DNA from: Megascapheus bottae
Taxonomy: Eukaryota; Chordata; Mammalia; Rodentia; Geomyidae
NCBI GenBank assembly: GCA_024803745.1
Contig: JANJXV010000002.1
Location: forward strand, 40,507,757 to 40,571,756
DNA length: 64,000 nt
Direction of reading: 5' to 3'
This document shows positions 11,291 to 21,595 of the stretch, one piece after another. Made by a program: the position numbers and the translations under genes. The notes beneath the pieces were generated by a model. The model was not told the DNA's origin. It searched no databases and was given only the letters and a program-made list of their open reading frames with translations. Within the stretch, counting starts at the first letter, position 1. The number at the start of each line of letters is the position of its first letter.

Positions 11291-11919
11291 GTTGTCTCTG
11301 TCAGTCATTTGAATTCATTTCTCCCCAGAAAGGCGATGTTTCTAGTTTTCCAAAAAGGAATTGCAAACAAGAGAAGCCACAAGAGCCCAGACTACAATAA
11401 AATGCTACAATATGCTTTCAAGCTGGAAAGACTAAAAAGCTGGGAAGAGAAAGCGGCAGTATAATGTCTATTTTTATCTTCAACTATAATCTACCCACTT
11501 GTGGTTTCCAGGCTGTCAGGAAGCAGAAAAGGACATGCAGTCAGCCTACTGGTTCTCTGCTCCTGTCTCCCACCTCTGACATGGATGTGTATGTGTGTGT
11601 TGGAAAAGGAGAGGGATACACACATAAACTACGACACTGCAACACTACTGTCAAAGGTTTCCATTAAACTCACACCTGAGGCCAGATTGCTTTTTTCATA
11701 CTCTGTTCCAATTTTGTCCTTTATTACTTGGCCCAGACACAGAAGGTGAAAATCAAGTGATTAAAACTATTTTGGGGGCACCCAAATCGTGATTACCACT
11801 GGACAACCAGAGGGTCTACATGTGACTGTAGGTCTTTTCCTGGGGTTTTTAACCTCCAGCCCACAACTCATTGCTTTGAGGAGTTCCCATCTGCTTGAGA
11901 GGAGGCCATCATGAATCAA
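11291..11919. other. Single-copy stretch, nothing recognised
   Basis: Short chance frames only (11464-11667, 11501-11749). No repeat family recognised. Confidence 0.5.
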
Positions 11920-12050
11920 TAGAAAGAGCTCAGCCTGGGCCTCCAGAAAGCTGAGCATCTCACCTCATTCTGCTATAAACAAAGGTCTGTGACCTCCAAC
12001 AAGTTACTTGACCTCTGTGTAACCCAAGAGCCCCTATTTGATGGTTGAAA
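11920..12050 (-). mobile_element. MIR relic
   Basis: The plus strand shows the tctgtgacctccaacaagtt then acttgacctctgtg core, the reverse complement of the conserved MIR core. Confidence 0.7.
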
Positions 12051-12699
12051 GGATGGTCACTATGGGTTATCCCTTGGCAGAAATGAAAGAAATACTACCT
12101 AGGAATGGTATGATTTTTTAGTACTGTTGTATCTCTATCATTCTTGTTAATATTAGTAGTGATAGAAGTAAAAGAAGTAGAAGTAGCAGGGGTACTTTGA
12201 TGTTTAATGGTCTCATCTGCTTTGTATTCTGGGATGCTTTTCCACCATCATTGTTCTGTGTCAGTGCACAAGGTATTGAAGGGTGGCAATCTTTGGATAT
12301 GGTAGTCAGGTTTTGAAAAAAAAATCTGTCACAACCTAGTCTTTCCCTTTAACTTGTTTTGGCAGATAAGTGATTTAAAATCTTAATGGAGAAGCTTGGT
12401 CCCTTGAAAGCTCCTTTAATCAGAGACCTCCTTTTCAGTCACTTTGCTTGCTGCACATCCAAACAGATCTGGGGGTTCAACTAGGTAATTCTTCAGAAAA
12501 TGTCATGGCACTTGATAGCGTGCAGGCCTCCATTCAGACTGTACCCCTCCCTGCTTTTTTCTTCATCACGTGAACTGGTGTACATTTGCTAGAACTTCTA
12601 ATGATCCCACTTTGCTCATTTCTGACATAATATATTTATCAGGATATGATGAGATTCAAAGGAGATTCAAAGTGTGAAAACAGTCTATAAACTTCAGGG
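12051..12699. other. Single-copy stretch
   Basis: Contains a loose purine-rich (GAAGTA)n-like patch at about 12165-12192. No gene or repeat family recognised. Confidence 0.5.
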
Positions 12700-13260
12700 T
12701 GCCAAATAACTGTTACTGTGCTACATTATCATCAAAGATGGCAGAGGGACCAGCTAGCTTTTCCAAGTTCTGAAGTCTCAACAAATCTATTCATTTCATT
12801 GGAGCTCAAACAAATTTTTAGTAATGGAAGGAATACGGTTTGTGAATGTAGATTTCCCTCTGTGCTTTACTCCCAGCCTGAGTGCCGACCCAGAGCCGTA
12901 CAGCACACAGTCATTTCTTTGTCTGCAGGCTCATTAATGCAGCAGCGACTTCAACAGAAGAGCAGCTGTTTGGTGGTGTCTGGCTCACTGAGAGGGACAC
13001 ACAGGTACGTTGCCTCTATTAAGCATTTGCAGGATAACAGATTGCCTCAATGAAATGTCCATGTGCTGCTCCAATATGATGCCTCAGGTTGAGAGAAAAA
13101 ACAAAGCCTGGACCCACCAAAAAGCTTTCACAGATTGGAAAGCACACAGTTTGGGGGGTGTTTAGCACTTTAGCACATGCTCTGTGACTGTGCATTCAAG
13201 GCAACATGTCAGAAGAAATTAGTTTGCAGCAGGCCACATATGTCAGCCAGCCGGTAGAAA
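12700..13260. promoter_or_regulatory. Candidate conserved block around an exon-like unit
   Basis: Repeat-free, moderately GC-rich sequence with cattaatgcag, gattgcctcaatgaaatgtc and aggcaacatgtcagaagaa segments of the kind seen in deeply conserved non-coding DNA. It surrounds the splice-bounded unit at 12929-13004. A 111-codon plus-strand frame (12718-13053) crosses the proposed splice sites and begins at a non-ATG codon, so it is not taken as a gene. Confidence 0.3.
12929..13004 (+). other. Exon-like unit bounded by splice signals (unproven)
   Basis: A pyrimidine-rich acceptor (tcatttctttgtctgcag, ending 12928) and a near-ideal donor (CAG then gtacgt at 13005) flank 76 bases. One of the three frames, skipping the first base, is open for 25 codons across the whole unit (beginning LINAAATSTEEQ); another stops at once with TAA. 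The third frame is also open. I do not recognise the peptide. Acceptor and donor pairs also arise by chance, and no neighbouring exon is visible, so this could equally be a non-coding exon, a decoy or nothing. Confidence 0.25.
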
Positions 13261-13499
13261 CATTTGCTTAATACCCAGGCTAGGGCCTCAGAAGAAAAAA
13301 AGCTGCTTACCTTAGAACCTCCTTCAGCTTAGGATGTTTATTAGGTTGACAAATGTCTCCTACTTGAGTCAGTTATTGCTGAGGAGGGGCCCAAGCTCAG
13401 AGAAGGAAGAAGTAACTCATGAATACACAGACTTTCTCACCATTTACTCTGCACCCAACAGTGAATCCAGAGAGATTCCCATAATTCCTGTGGACATGT
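13261..13499. other. Single-copy stretch
   Basis: No gene or repeat recognised. Confidence 0.5.
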
Positions 13500-13582
13500 A
13501 ACGTCACAACACTGCCAAGTGGGCACTATTCCCATCTGAGTCTTCAGATGGGGAGATCGAAGTGAAAAAAAGTCATACGGCT
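13500..13582 (+). mobile_element. Possible MIR fragment
   Basis: Text cacaacactgccaagtgggc, actattcccatc and agatggggagatcgaagtga matches the central order of MIR (actatt-ccc then agatggggaaactgag). Short and diverged. Confidence 0.5.
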
Positions 13583-14081
13583 TGAAATTCCTCTCACCAC
13601 AGAATCCTCAAGGGGTCTTTTGAAATCTAAAACATACCTGTACCCCTTCCCTTCCATCCCCTGTAAGGGAATGCGGTTTTCTTTATGACCATATTCACTC
13701 GTACATATACATTTGGTTTTCAGCTTTCTAAAGAAAGAAAGTTTGTCAGAAGCTATTCTGTAAATCCAGGCTTTGATGGAGTTTTCTTCGGGGATTTCTT
13801 TCTGAGGTGGGGGCACTTTTGGAGGATAGTCAAGAATGGTGAGCTTTTGCCTTTTGCTGGTGAGTTGACAAGTGGTAGAGAGAATGATTAGCACTCTGAA
13901 GTCAAAGCCTAGGTAGGAGATGAGCAAAAATCAAGGGTAATGGAGATAGAGACAGAAAAGACTTAAGAGCAAATTGAAAGAACACAGTGACCAATTTGAG
14001 AAGAACAGAGAGTGATTTGTCATGTGGGCAGCTGTCCACAGTAGTGCAACTTCCTTATAGAGTACAGGAGGAGGAGGAAGA

Positions 14082-14082
<1 letters not shown>
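13583..14082. other. Single-copy stretch
   Basis: A 127-codon minus-strand frame (13544-13927) and a 68-codon plus-strand frame overlap; neither has a recognisable domain. No repeat family seen. Confidence 0.45.
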
Positions 14083-14121
<39 letters not shown>

Positions 14122-14125
14122 TGTG

Positions 14126-14191
<66 letters not shown>

Positions 14192-14192
14192 A

Positions 14193-14264
<72 letters not shown>
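14083..14264. repeat. Compound (GT)n(GA)n microsatellite
   Basis: A (GT)n run at about 14083-14120 passes through gtgtgattga into a (GA)n run to 14264, with one gagggagggagaggga interruption near 14184. The translated SL/RE-type frames across it are artefacts. Confidence 0.97.
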
Positions 14265-14267
<3 letters not shown>

Positions 14268-15023
14268 GGAAGGGGTTGAGTAGAATATGTCCCCTTGAAG
14301 AGTTGAGGTGTGCTGCCCTAGTAAAGAAAGCAGTAGGCACTGCTATGGGAAGAGATGGGAGAGCTGAGAGCTGTTGGTGAAAGATTTCCCAAAGAAATCA
14401 TAACAGGAAATCCACTGGTAGTCAGAGGAAGAAGAAAGAACAATAAAGCTTCTAAGCATCCTGTGTGAGAAGTGGAGTGGCAGGATGCTAATGATCTCTC
14501 TGTGTAGCATCTGTTTGGTTTCAAGTACAGTTTCGAAAAATAGGAAGATTTTATATTGGCTAATTGTAAGGGAAAGACATCATATTGCACAGGTCATAGG
14601 TCAATCATCTTTTGCAGGTAAGGCCTCATAAAAATTTGTTCAAACAGATTAACTGATATTTAGTGAACAAATAAGGTGGTGGTATTTGTGCATATACAAA
14701 CACACATATCTCTTGTACCCTGCAGCCCTATGGATGATTTGGAAAAGCTGAGTGAATCTTACTAAAAATCAATATGGAAAAGAAAAACACGAGAAACTAG
14801 ATCACCCTTCTTTGGGGCTTCACTGGCATTCTGAGGAGGCAGCATATTTCAGAAGAGCCATGAAAGTTGAAATGACATAGCAGTATTAGTAGGAGAAAAC
14901 AAAAGTCTACTACACTCCATTCTCTTTGGTTTAGTGGTAAGAGGAAAATCCACTGACTGAGTTGTTGCTTCTGCTTAGTTGACTCTTTTCCTTGGAGGGA
15001 TATGTCATGTGCCTACACAAAGT
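14265..15023. other. Single-copy stretch, nothing recognised
   Basis: Short chance frames only. Confidence 0.5.
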
Positions 15024-15024
15024 G

Positions 15025-15053
<29 letters not shown>
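15024..15053. repeat. (GT)n microsatellite
   Basis: Uninterrupted GT run of about 15 units following agtg. Confidence 0.95.
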
Positions 15054-15055
<2 letters not shown>

Positions 15056-15959
15056 CTGGGAGACGGTGTAAAGAGAGTGAAAGACAAAGGAAAACTAGAC
15101 CACAACTCCTCTGTTGCAAGCACACTGGGGCAAGTCAACACTTATAGGGCCCATGCATGTATGACCTTTAGTGTAAAATGAAGGACCTGGGCTTGATTTC
15201 ACTCCCCTTTTGTTCTCTGTGAGACTTCAGTGAGTATCAGTGAAGCACAAGTGAATGTACAAACAAACCCATTTCCAAATATATTTCTGAAAGAACCTGT
15301 CTTTACTAACCAGACTTACACAAGGTCAAGGTAAGCCTAGTGTTTCTTTAGAGCTGACTCACGCTATTTTTTTTTTCCTTTCTGTGGTATTCTAGAGTAG
15401 TGTTCAGAAAACTTTGGCTTATTTAGTGCCTTCTCTTGGATGAATTAAAAGTATAATGAAGCATTCACAGCTCTCTATAATGGCTGTGGACTACTGGTTA
15501 AGTCATGGTGTCTAATAAGATTCATGTAGAAATCCTATAATTCCAAGAGAGATTAGGATTCTCCATCTCTCATGCTGTGGTTTTCCATGGCTTTCTTGAT
15601 TTTCTTAAGACTTTACTTTTAGCCTTTGCTCCTACTTGTTGGATCTGGCTCCACTAAATTTCCAGCTTCATTTTCTGTGACCCTTTCAGGTTTTTACTTC
15701 AGTTACTCTGTCTTTTTTGCTTTTCCTTGTCCTTTCCAAGCCCACTCCCACCACAGGGAGTTGTGCTTCTAGTTTTCTCTTTGTGGGGAATATTTATTCT
15801 TATCTGATGTCACATAATAGATGATTTTCTGAAGAAGAATACCCCATAGAAATACCAATGTACACAGACTTTATCCGTATCAAGTTTTGTTTTTCTTTAT
15901 GACTTACTTGATATTTTTGTCTTCATTTATTGACTGTCTCCACATACTGAAATATATGG
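15054..15959. other. Single-copy stretch
   Basis: No gene recognised. A cctgggcttgatttcactcc patch near 15187 faintly resembles an ID-type B box but has no other support. Confidence 0.45.
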
Positions 15960-16075
15960 CATACTTGAGTATGAGCTCTACAACAAGAGAAAATTTATTT
16001 TGATGTCTTCTGAACCTAGCACAATGCCCAACACAGAGTAGGTCCTTGATGAATGCTTCTTAAATAGAGGGAAAA
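15960..16075 (+). mobile_element. L2 3' end relic
   Basis: Shows the L2 terminal order: a gagctctacaacaagagaaa segment, then cctagcacaatgcccaacac, agagtaggtccttgatgaat and gcttcttaaa, matching the 'agcacagtgcctggcacatagtagg' region of the L2 3' UTR. Confidence 0.7.
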
Positions 16076-17154
16076 AATAATTCATAGAGAATGCATTTGT
16101 GCATCAAGAGCTATCTCTCTTGACAGTGTAGCTCGGTCATATTATCTCTTATGAACATGTTATTATCTCTTATGCTATAGATGAAAAAGAGTATGCACAT
16201 AACTTTAATTTCAGATGAAGCTCAGTGCTATGAAGAATACAAAGGAAGTGTAAAGAGCAGTTCTTGAGTAGGGATGAGAGAATTTATTTTAGGTAGAGTG
16301 CTTAGAAAAATGTTTCTGATGATTTCAAAAGATCTATTTAAGAGAGGAATTGAGGAAATGGTAGATGGAAAACCCTTAAGGTTGGAATAACATCCCTGAC
16401 TTTGAGCAACAGTAAGAAAGACAGTTTAGCTGGATTGTAGTGAGCAAGAAAGAGAGTAGAGAGCTTAGGCTGGTGTATGGAGGCCCAACTATGCAGAATC
16501 CAGACAACCAAGATCAGGGATTAGGTATTACAATTATCATTCACTGAACTAGCTTGATGGGGCCAGAATGAGATCTACTTTCCATATACACTAGGCCTGT
16601 AATCCCACTGAAAGTGACCCTGGTATTAAGTCTGGATCACACTATCCAGAGTCTTACCCATCAAAGAGTTTCCTTTCTTAGGTGACGTGTTATCCTTCTC
16701 TTTTAACCACTTTTGGCTACAAGACAGTCTATCACTCAAATTTTAAAATTCATATAGTTGACATTTATCTTGGAAAAATTAAGGTCCTATTCCTATGTTT
16801 GCCAGAGTACATCTCTACCCCAGATAAAATTTCAGATTATTAGAAAAAGGGGTCTAGTTCATTTTCCCCTTAATGTTAATAGCTGGTAGATTCAATGTCA
16901 AATTCCAGGCTATGCCCTTGACTTATTAAAAAAGCTAATACTTGCTGGAAATTAAACACACATACTTCCAAATGCCTACATTTTCTGCTTTTCTTATGGG
17001 AGGCCTTTTCTATCTTCTCTGATGGATTTCTAACATCTTGCTGATTCATTTCAGCAAAGTTTCTGTGAGTTTTGCATCATTTGTAAGAACTTTCTGGTAT
17101 AGGACTTCTAGATGTATACAATGAAAGGAATCTTGACTTGAGGAAGAGCATTCT
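16076..17154. other. Single-copy stretch, nothing recognised
   Basis: AT-rich DNA with no repeat family or gene that I can name. Confidence 0.5.
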
Positions 17155-17328
17155 GAATATCTTTTTCTTCTTCTTGTGTTAAGACTTAAGCTGAGGACCT
17201 TAGCATTTTCACTCAAGGTTAATTGGAGATAAGAATCTAACAGACTTTCTTGTCCAGGCTGACTTTCAACCACAATCCTCAGCCTCCTAAGTACCTAGGA
17301 TTACAGATGTGAGCCACCAACACCAAGC
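17155..17328 (-). mobile_element. 7SL/tRNA-like dimeric SINE, fragment
   Basis: Plus-strand text ttaattggagataagaatct, gtccaggctgactttcaacc, then acaatcctcagcctcctaag and ggattacagatgtgagccac is the reverse complement of the 7SL-like head and linker. The right-hand monomer is shortened. Confidence 0.8.
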
Positions 17329-18650
17329 AGAGCTAGGTATTTTATTATTGACATCAGTTCTTCTGGATGCCTCTTTACTTCCCTAAGTTTGAGAACTCTA
17401 CAGTTTTAGGATTTACTTGATCATCATTCTTAAGTATCAAGCAAGATACTTTTTACCCCCTAGGATTTAAGAATGTTCTTGGCTGCCTTCTAGCTGAGTA
17501 GGTAAGGAATCAGCCACTTCAAGGTATTCAGAAATGGAAGATTTTGCACTCACATATCCACCCAGCAAGCACAGCCTCTCCTTGTTGTGCCAAGTTAGTT
17601 GTCTGTGGTCAGCTAGAGTCATCTCTGTGTACATCCACAGTCTTGCAGAAGAGGGACTGGGAAGCCTATTTTCCCAAACTCTCTTCCTTACATGGTTCCA
17701 AGTTAGAGTCTGCCAAAGCAAGCCACTCATGTGAGATTTAGAAGGTGTATAGAGAAAGAGGCCATTGTACTCCAGAGGCTCTGTAAGCAGATGTGTGGAC
17801 AGATGGCAGACTTTAGGTTTGCAGAAGCCTGTGGCAAGTTCCTGTGAAGTACCTGTTTTGTGATAAGGGAGATGGAGAGGCTCAGTGTGGCTTTCTCTGG
17901 ATCGTTGTTTGGGTGTTGGCAGCTGGGAAGGGTGATGGGAGCTTCCTGGAAGTTCTTGACATTTGCAGGAGTGACTTGGGACCATCTGTTGCATTACCGT
18001 AGGCAGGGATCTTCAGCAGTGGCTTGCCTGTTTGTTGCTTCCACAGCCCTTCCAGTGATGGTTCTAGCCCTGAATTCCTATGTTGAAGCTCTCTGTGCCT
18101 ACCACTCTTAGTGGCTGGATGAAGGTCCTGGGAAATGGAGTGTAAGGTTGGTCTTATTGACCATTTTGGCTGCTGTTAACTCCAGTAATTCCATAGGATA
18201 TCATCAGATAGGTCATATTTACCCTTCATCCAGCCTAATAATCCCTTCTGATAACACCATCTTGGTGGTAAGATGATCTCTATCAGAGACATCTTCAAGA
18301 CTTGCAAAAACACTAATCTGTTCAGTCTGGCATTCTTGGACATATCCAACCCCCATCCACCTGCTTGCATTTTTCACCATTCTCAGTACTTGGGAAATAC
18401 TTTCACTTGCCTCTCCGTACCCCCATCACTATCATATTTAACATAAAACCTGGCTGGTATCACTGCAACAGTTTTTCAAGACTCTCCAAGTTAAACATCC
18501 TAAGCATCATAAAATCAAACTTTTCCTAGGAATGTGCTCTTGCCAAATATCTGTGTTAATTATTGTGCTTAGAACTGATTAGGGAAGGGTGTTGAAAGCA
18601 GTGATGTAACAGCCACGCATGACTTCCTCCAAGTTCGCTCAGCAGGCACT
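17329..18650. other. Single-copy stretch with the longest non-repeat frame
   Basis: Contains a 175-codon minus-strand ATG frame at 17467-17994 and overlapping plus-strand frames of 65-83 codons. I recognise no domain, no signal peptide and no splice-bounded structure, and composition is ordinary. A gaattcctatgttgaagctc patch at 18072-18091 faintly recalls text in old LTRs of MaLR/ERVL type, too short to call. Confidence 0.35.
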
Positions 18651-18990
18651 TGATTGTATAAAAATATGGAATAATAAAAGACCCTGTATAGCAAAAACAC
18701 TTCTTAGCAAAAAGAACAGCGCTGGAGGAATTTCAATACCAAACTTCAGACTCTATTACAGAGCTATAATTATCAAAACAGCTTGGTACTGGCACAAGAA
18801 CAGGCCTGAAGTCCAATGGAATAGAACTAAGGACCCAGATATTAAACCACAGACCTATGGCCACCTAATCTTTGACAAGGGAGCCAAAAAAATAGAATGG
18901 AAGAAAGATAGCCTCTTTAACAAGTTGTGCTGGCAGAACTGGTTAAGCACCTGCAGAAAACTAAAGTTGGATGCTTCTTTGTCACCCTGA
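18619..18990 (+). pseudogene. L1 ORF2 remnant, distal RT/C-terminal region
   Basis: A 123-codon frame in which residues after about 12 match L1 ORF2 ([48 protein letters not shown]). It ends at a TGA where the related copy at 38304 has a cysteine codon, so a single base change stopped it. The first dozen residues may be host flank. Not a host gene. Confidence 0.9.
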
Positions 18991-19182
18991 ACTAGAATTA
19001 ACTCCAAATGGATCAAAGACCTGGAGGTAAAAGCTGACACACTGAAAACTTTACAAGAAGAAATAGGAGATACACTAGGCCTCCTAGGCACAGGTCAAAA
19101 CTTTCTTAATAAGGACCAAGAATCACAACATATCAGAGAAAGGCTGGATAAGTGGGACTGCATTAAACTGCAGAGCTTTTGT

Positions 19183-19674
19183 ATGGCAAAGGACATAGCT
19201 GGTAAATTAATTAGGAAGCCTATAAAGTGGGAGAAGATCTTCACCAACCATACAACGGACAAAGGCCTCATATCTAAAATATATCAACAGCTCAAAAAAT
19301 TGAATCACACCAAAACTAATCTCCAAAGTAACAACCATCCCATTAAAAAATGGGCCAAAGACTTAAAGAGAGTCTTCTCTGAAGAAGAAACAAAAATGGC
19401 CTATAGATACATGAAGAAATACTCAACATCTCTGGTCATAAAAGAAATGCAAATCAAAACAACTCTAAGATTCCACCTCACTCCAGTTAGAATGGCCAGG
19501 ATCAGGAAAACTATTAACAACAGATGCTGGAGGGGATGTGGCAGGAGGGATCACTACTACACTGTTGGTAGGAGTGCAAACTCTGGCAGGAGGGATCACT
19601 ACTACACTGTTGGTAGGAGTGCAAACTCGTTCAACCACTATGGAAAGCAGTATGGCAGTGCCTCAAAAGGCTAA
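19183..19674 (+). pseudogene. L1 ORF2 C-terminal remnant with duplication
   Basis: A 163-codon frame matching L1 ORF2 from AKDIAGKLIRKP to NNRCWRGCG, after which it leaves the normal frame. The copies at 6133 and 39120 read [10 protein letters not shown] here, while this one reads [15 protein letters not shown] twice in a row. The DNA has ggatgtggcagg where others have ggatgtggccagg, a one-base loss. The 45-base unit following it is repeated in tandem. Confidence 0.92.
19540..19629 (+). repeat. 45-bp tandem duplication inside L1 ORF2
   Basis: Positions 19540-19584 and 19585-19629 are identical except for the last base (t versus g). The other L1 copies in the window have one copy only. Confidence 0.97.
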
Positions 19675-20425
19675 ACATAGAACTCCCCTATGACCCAGCA
19701 ATTCCACTACTTGGCATTTACCCAACTATCCAGAAACTAGGGCATACGAAATCCACTAGCACAACAATGTTCATTGCAGCATTATTCACCATAACAAAGA
19801 TATGGAACCAACCTAGATGTCCCTCAGTTGATGAATGGATCAACAAGATGTGGTATTTTACACAATGGAATTCTATGCTGCTGTCAGAAAAAACGACATC
19901 AACCGATTTGTTAGGAAATGGAAAGACTTAGAAAAAATCATATTAAGTGAAGTAAGCCAGACTCAAAGGAACTTAGGCTCAATGGTTTCCCTCATTTGTC
20001 ATAATCAGTAGAAACCTTAAGCTCTACTAGCAGAGATTTGCAATAGAGCAAAACCTTGATACATAAGGCCATATAGTATGAAGCTAATTGAAAGGACCTC
20101 TAGGATATAGAAACAAAAGCCATATAATGAATGATTGTTGTCCTTAATGTACTATGTTATCTCTCATTTCTTTTGCTATCCCTTGGTTATCTCATATTGT
20201 TACAGTATCTCACTTTGTTATCTGATATATTGGATATATTTGTATTAGGTTATTTGAAATTGGATAGGGAAGGGGGAAAAACCAAGATGGGGGGTTGGGG
20301 GGTAGGGTAATGGGGACCAAGACATGTGAAAGGGTATCAATGTATATGAATTAATGCACCTTCTATCTGGCAAATATCATGTAACCTTTTTATTAATTAC
20401 AAGAAAAAATATTAAAAAAATTTTT

Positions 20426-20714
20426 TTCAACCTAGCTGTTTCACAGAGAAAATGCAGCACAGATGTTCAAACAAAATAAACTTAAAAAAGAGAGGGCAGC
20501 AGAGAGAGGGAACTTGTTCTGTAGCTTGAATGCTAATGGACATAGGCTTAGAGATTCTCTGGGGCTGTCTACATCATGAAAGGATGCCATTCAATGAACC
20601 GTGGTATATCCTGGATCGACATTGGAATGGGAGCTACTTTGGGCATTTTTCCTGTAGATTTTATGCATTGTGATTATCAACTCCTTTTTCCTTGTCAACA
20701 CCCTCTAACTTTTT
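20426..20714. other. Single-copy stretch
   Basis: No gene or repeat recognised. Confidence 0.5.
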
Positions 20715-20782
20715 GGAGGTACTGCAGATCAAACCCAGAGTCTTGGATATTCTAGGTAAGTGTGCTACTACTGAGTCATGTT
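20715..20782 (-). mobile_element. ID-type SINE fragment
   Basis: Text ggaggtactgcagatcaaac, ccagagtcttgg and ctaggtaagtgtgctactac tgagtcatg is the reverse complement of a tRNA-Ala-related ID head. The B box is worn (gatcaaaccc). Confidence 0.6.
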
Positions 20783-21469
20783 TACTTACACATGAAATGT
20801 TAAAGCATCCAATCATGGTTACAGGTAAGACGTGGTAGGAATCAGGTCATGGCTGCTATCCCAATGTTGTATCATCACCATGTCTTCTCCAGTGTTTATT
20901 ACTGAAAATCTTTCTTCTCATGGATCCCCACTATCCCAACACATTTCCTGACATTTTAGTGATTAAGAGGCTCAAAATGCTCACACAAATGGGGAGCCTC
21001 TCTGACCTACTCATTTTCTTTGACCAATACATACTTCATAGTATCTGTTAAATACTAATAAGGAAGAGCTGAAATCTCAGAGAGATTCATTGTATTCACA
21101 TGGCACTGTCTTCTCTTATCAATGAGCAGTCTGTGCAGAAACATTTATAGCTTTGATATAATCATATCTAATTGCAGTTGTAAACAACCAAAGACTGTCA
21201 AATAGGACTTGCACTAACCCAGTGATATTCTCTCTGGAAAGGGAAAGGAGAGAGATACTTCAGAGAAGAGTGCTTTGAATTCTTGGCTATTATAGAGAAC
21301 TAGCCTATAGGGATAGACCCCTGTTGACTCAGACTTGGCATATGAAATAGGATTTGACTAGGAACAAAGAGGACCTGGAAAAGTTTATTACAGAGAGAGG
21401 AAGGGGATATAGACAGACAGTCTCAGGTGCATAGGGTATTTACCTCCAAGGTAGACTTACAATGTGTGC
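20783..21469. other. Single-copy stretch, nothing recognised
   Basis: No gene, repeat family or simple repeat seen. Confidence 0.5.
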
Positions 21470-21595
21470 TGGAAGAACATGGGCTTTGATGTCATCAACT
21501 TGATCTGAATTTCAGCATCTTTGAGTATAGCTATGGATACTTTAATCTCAGTTTACTTATTTTTAAATGGGAAAACTTATGATAGCAAAGCAGGT
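21470..21595 (-). mobile_element. MIR relic
   Basis: Plus-strand text gaagaacatgggctttgatg, tgatctgaatttcagcatct and ctcagtttacttatttttaa then atggg follows the reverse-complement MIR order (cctcagtttcctcatctgtaa). Confidence 0.7.

Larger units (their letters stand above)
18651..20425 (+). mobile_element. L1 retrotransposon, 5'-truncated
   Basis: Starts within ORF2 (tatggaataataaaagaccc), runs through the ORF2 C-terminus, the 3' UTR with a G-rich tract at about 20275-20315, and a gggtatcaatgta end with an A-rich tail. The ORF2 part is broken by a TGA at about 18988, a one-base loss near 19541 and a 45-bp tandem duplication. The 3' UTR is of the younger type. Confidence 0.95.

Noticed and set aside
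10972..11464. Frames of 116-142 codons with His-Thr runs
   Set aside because: They are products of the CA dinucleotide tract.
14020..14380. Frames of 98-106 codons rich in Ser-Leu or Arg-Glu
   Set aside because: They are translations of the GT/GA microsatellite.
18072..18091. Resemblance to an old MaLR/ERVL LTR
   Set aside because: Only about 20 bases match from memory, with no matching flank.
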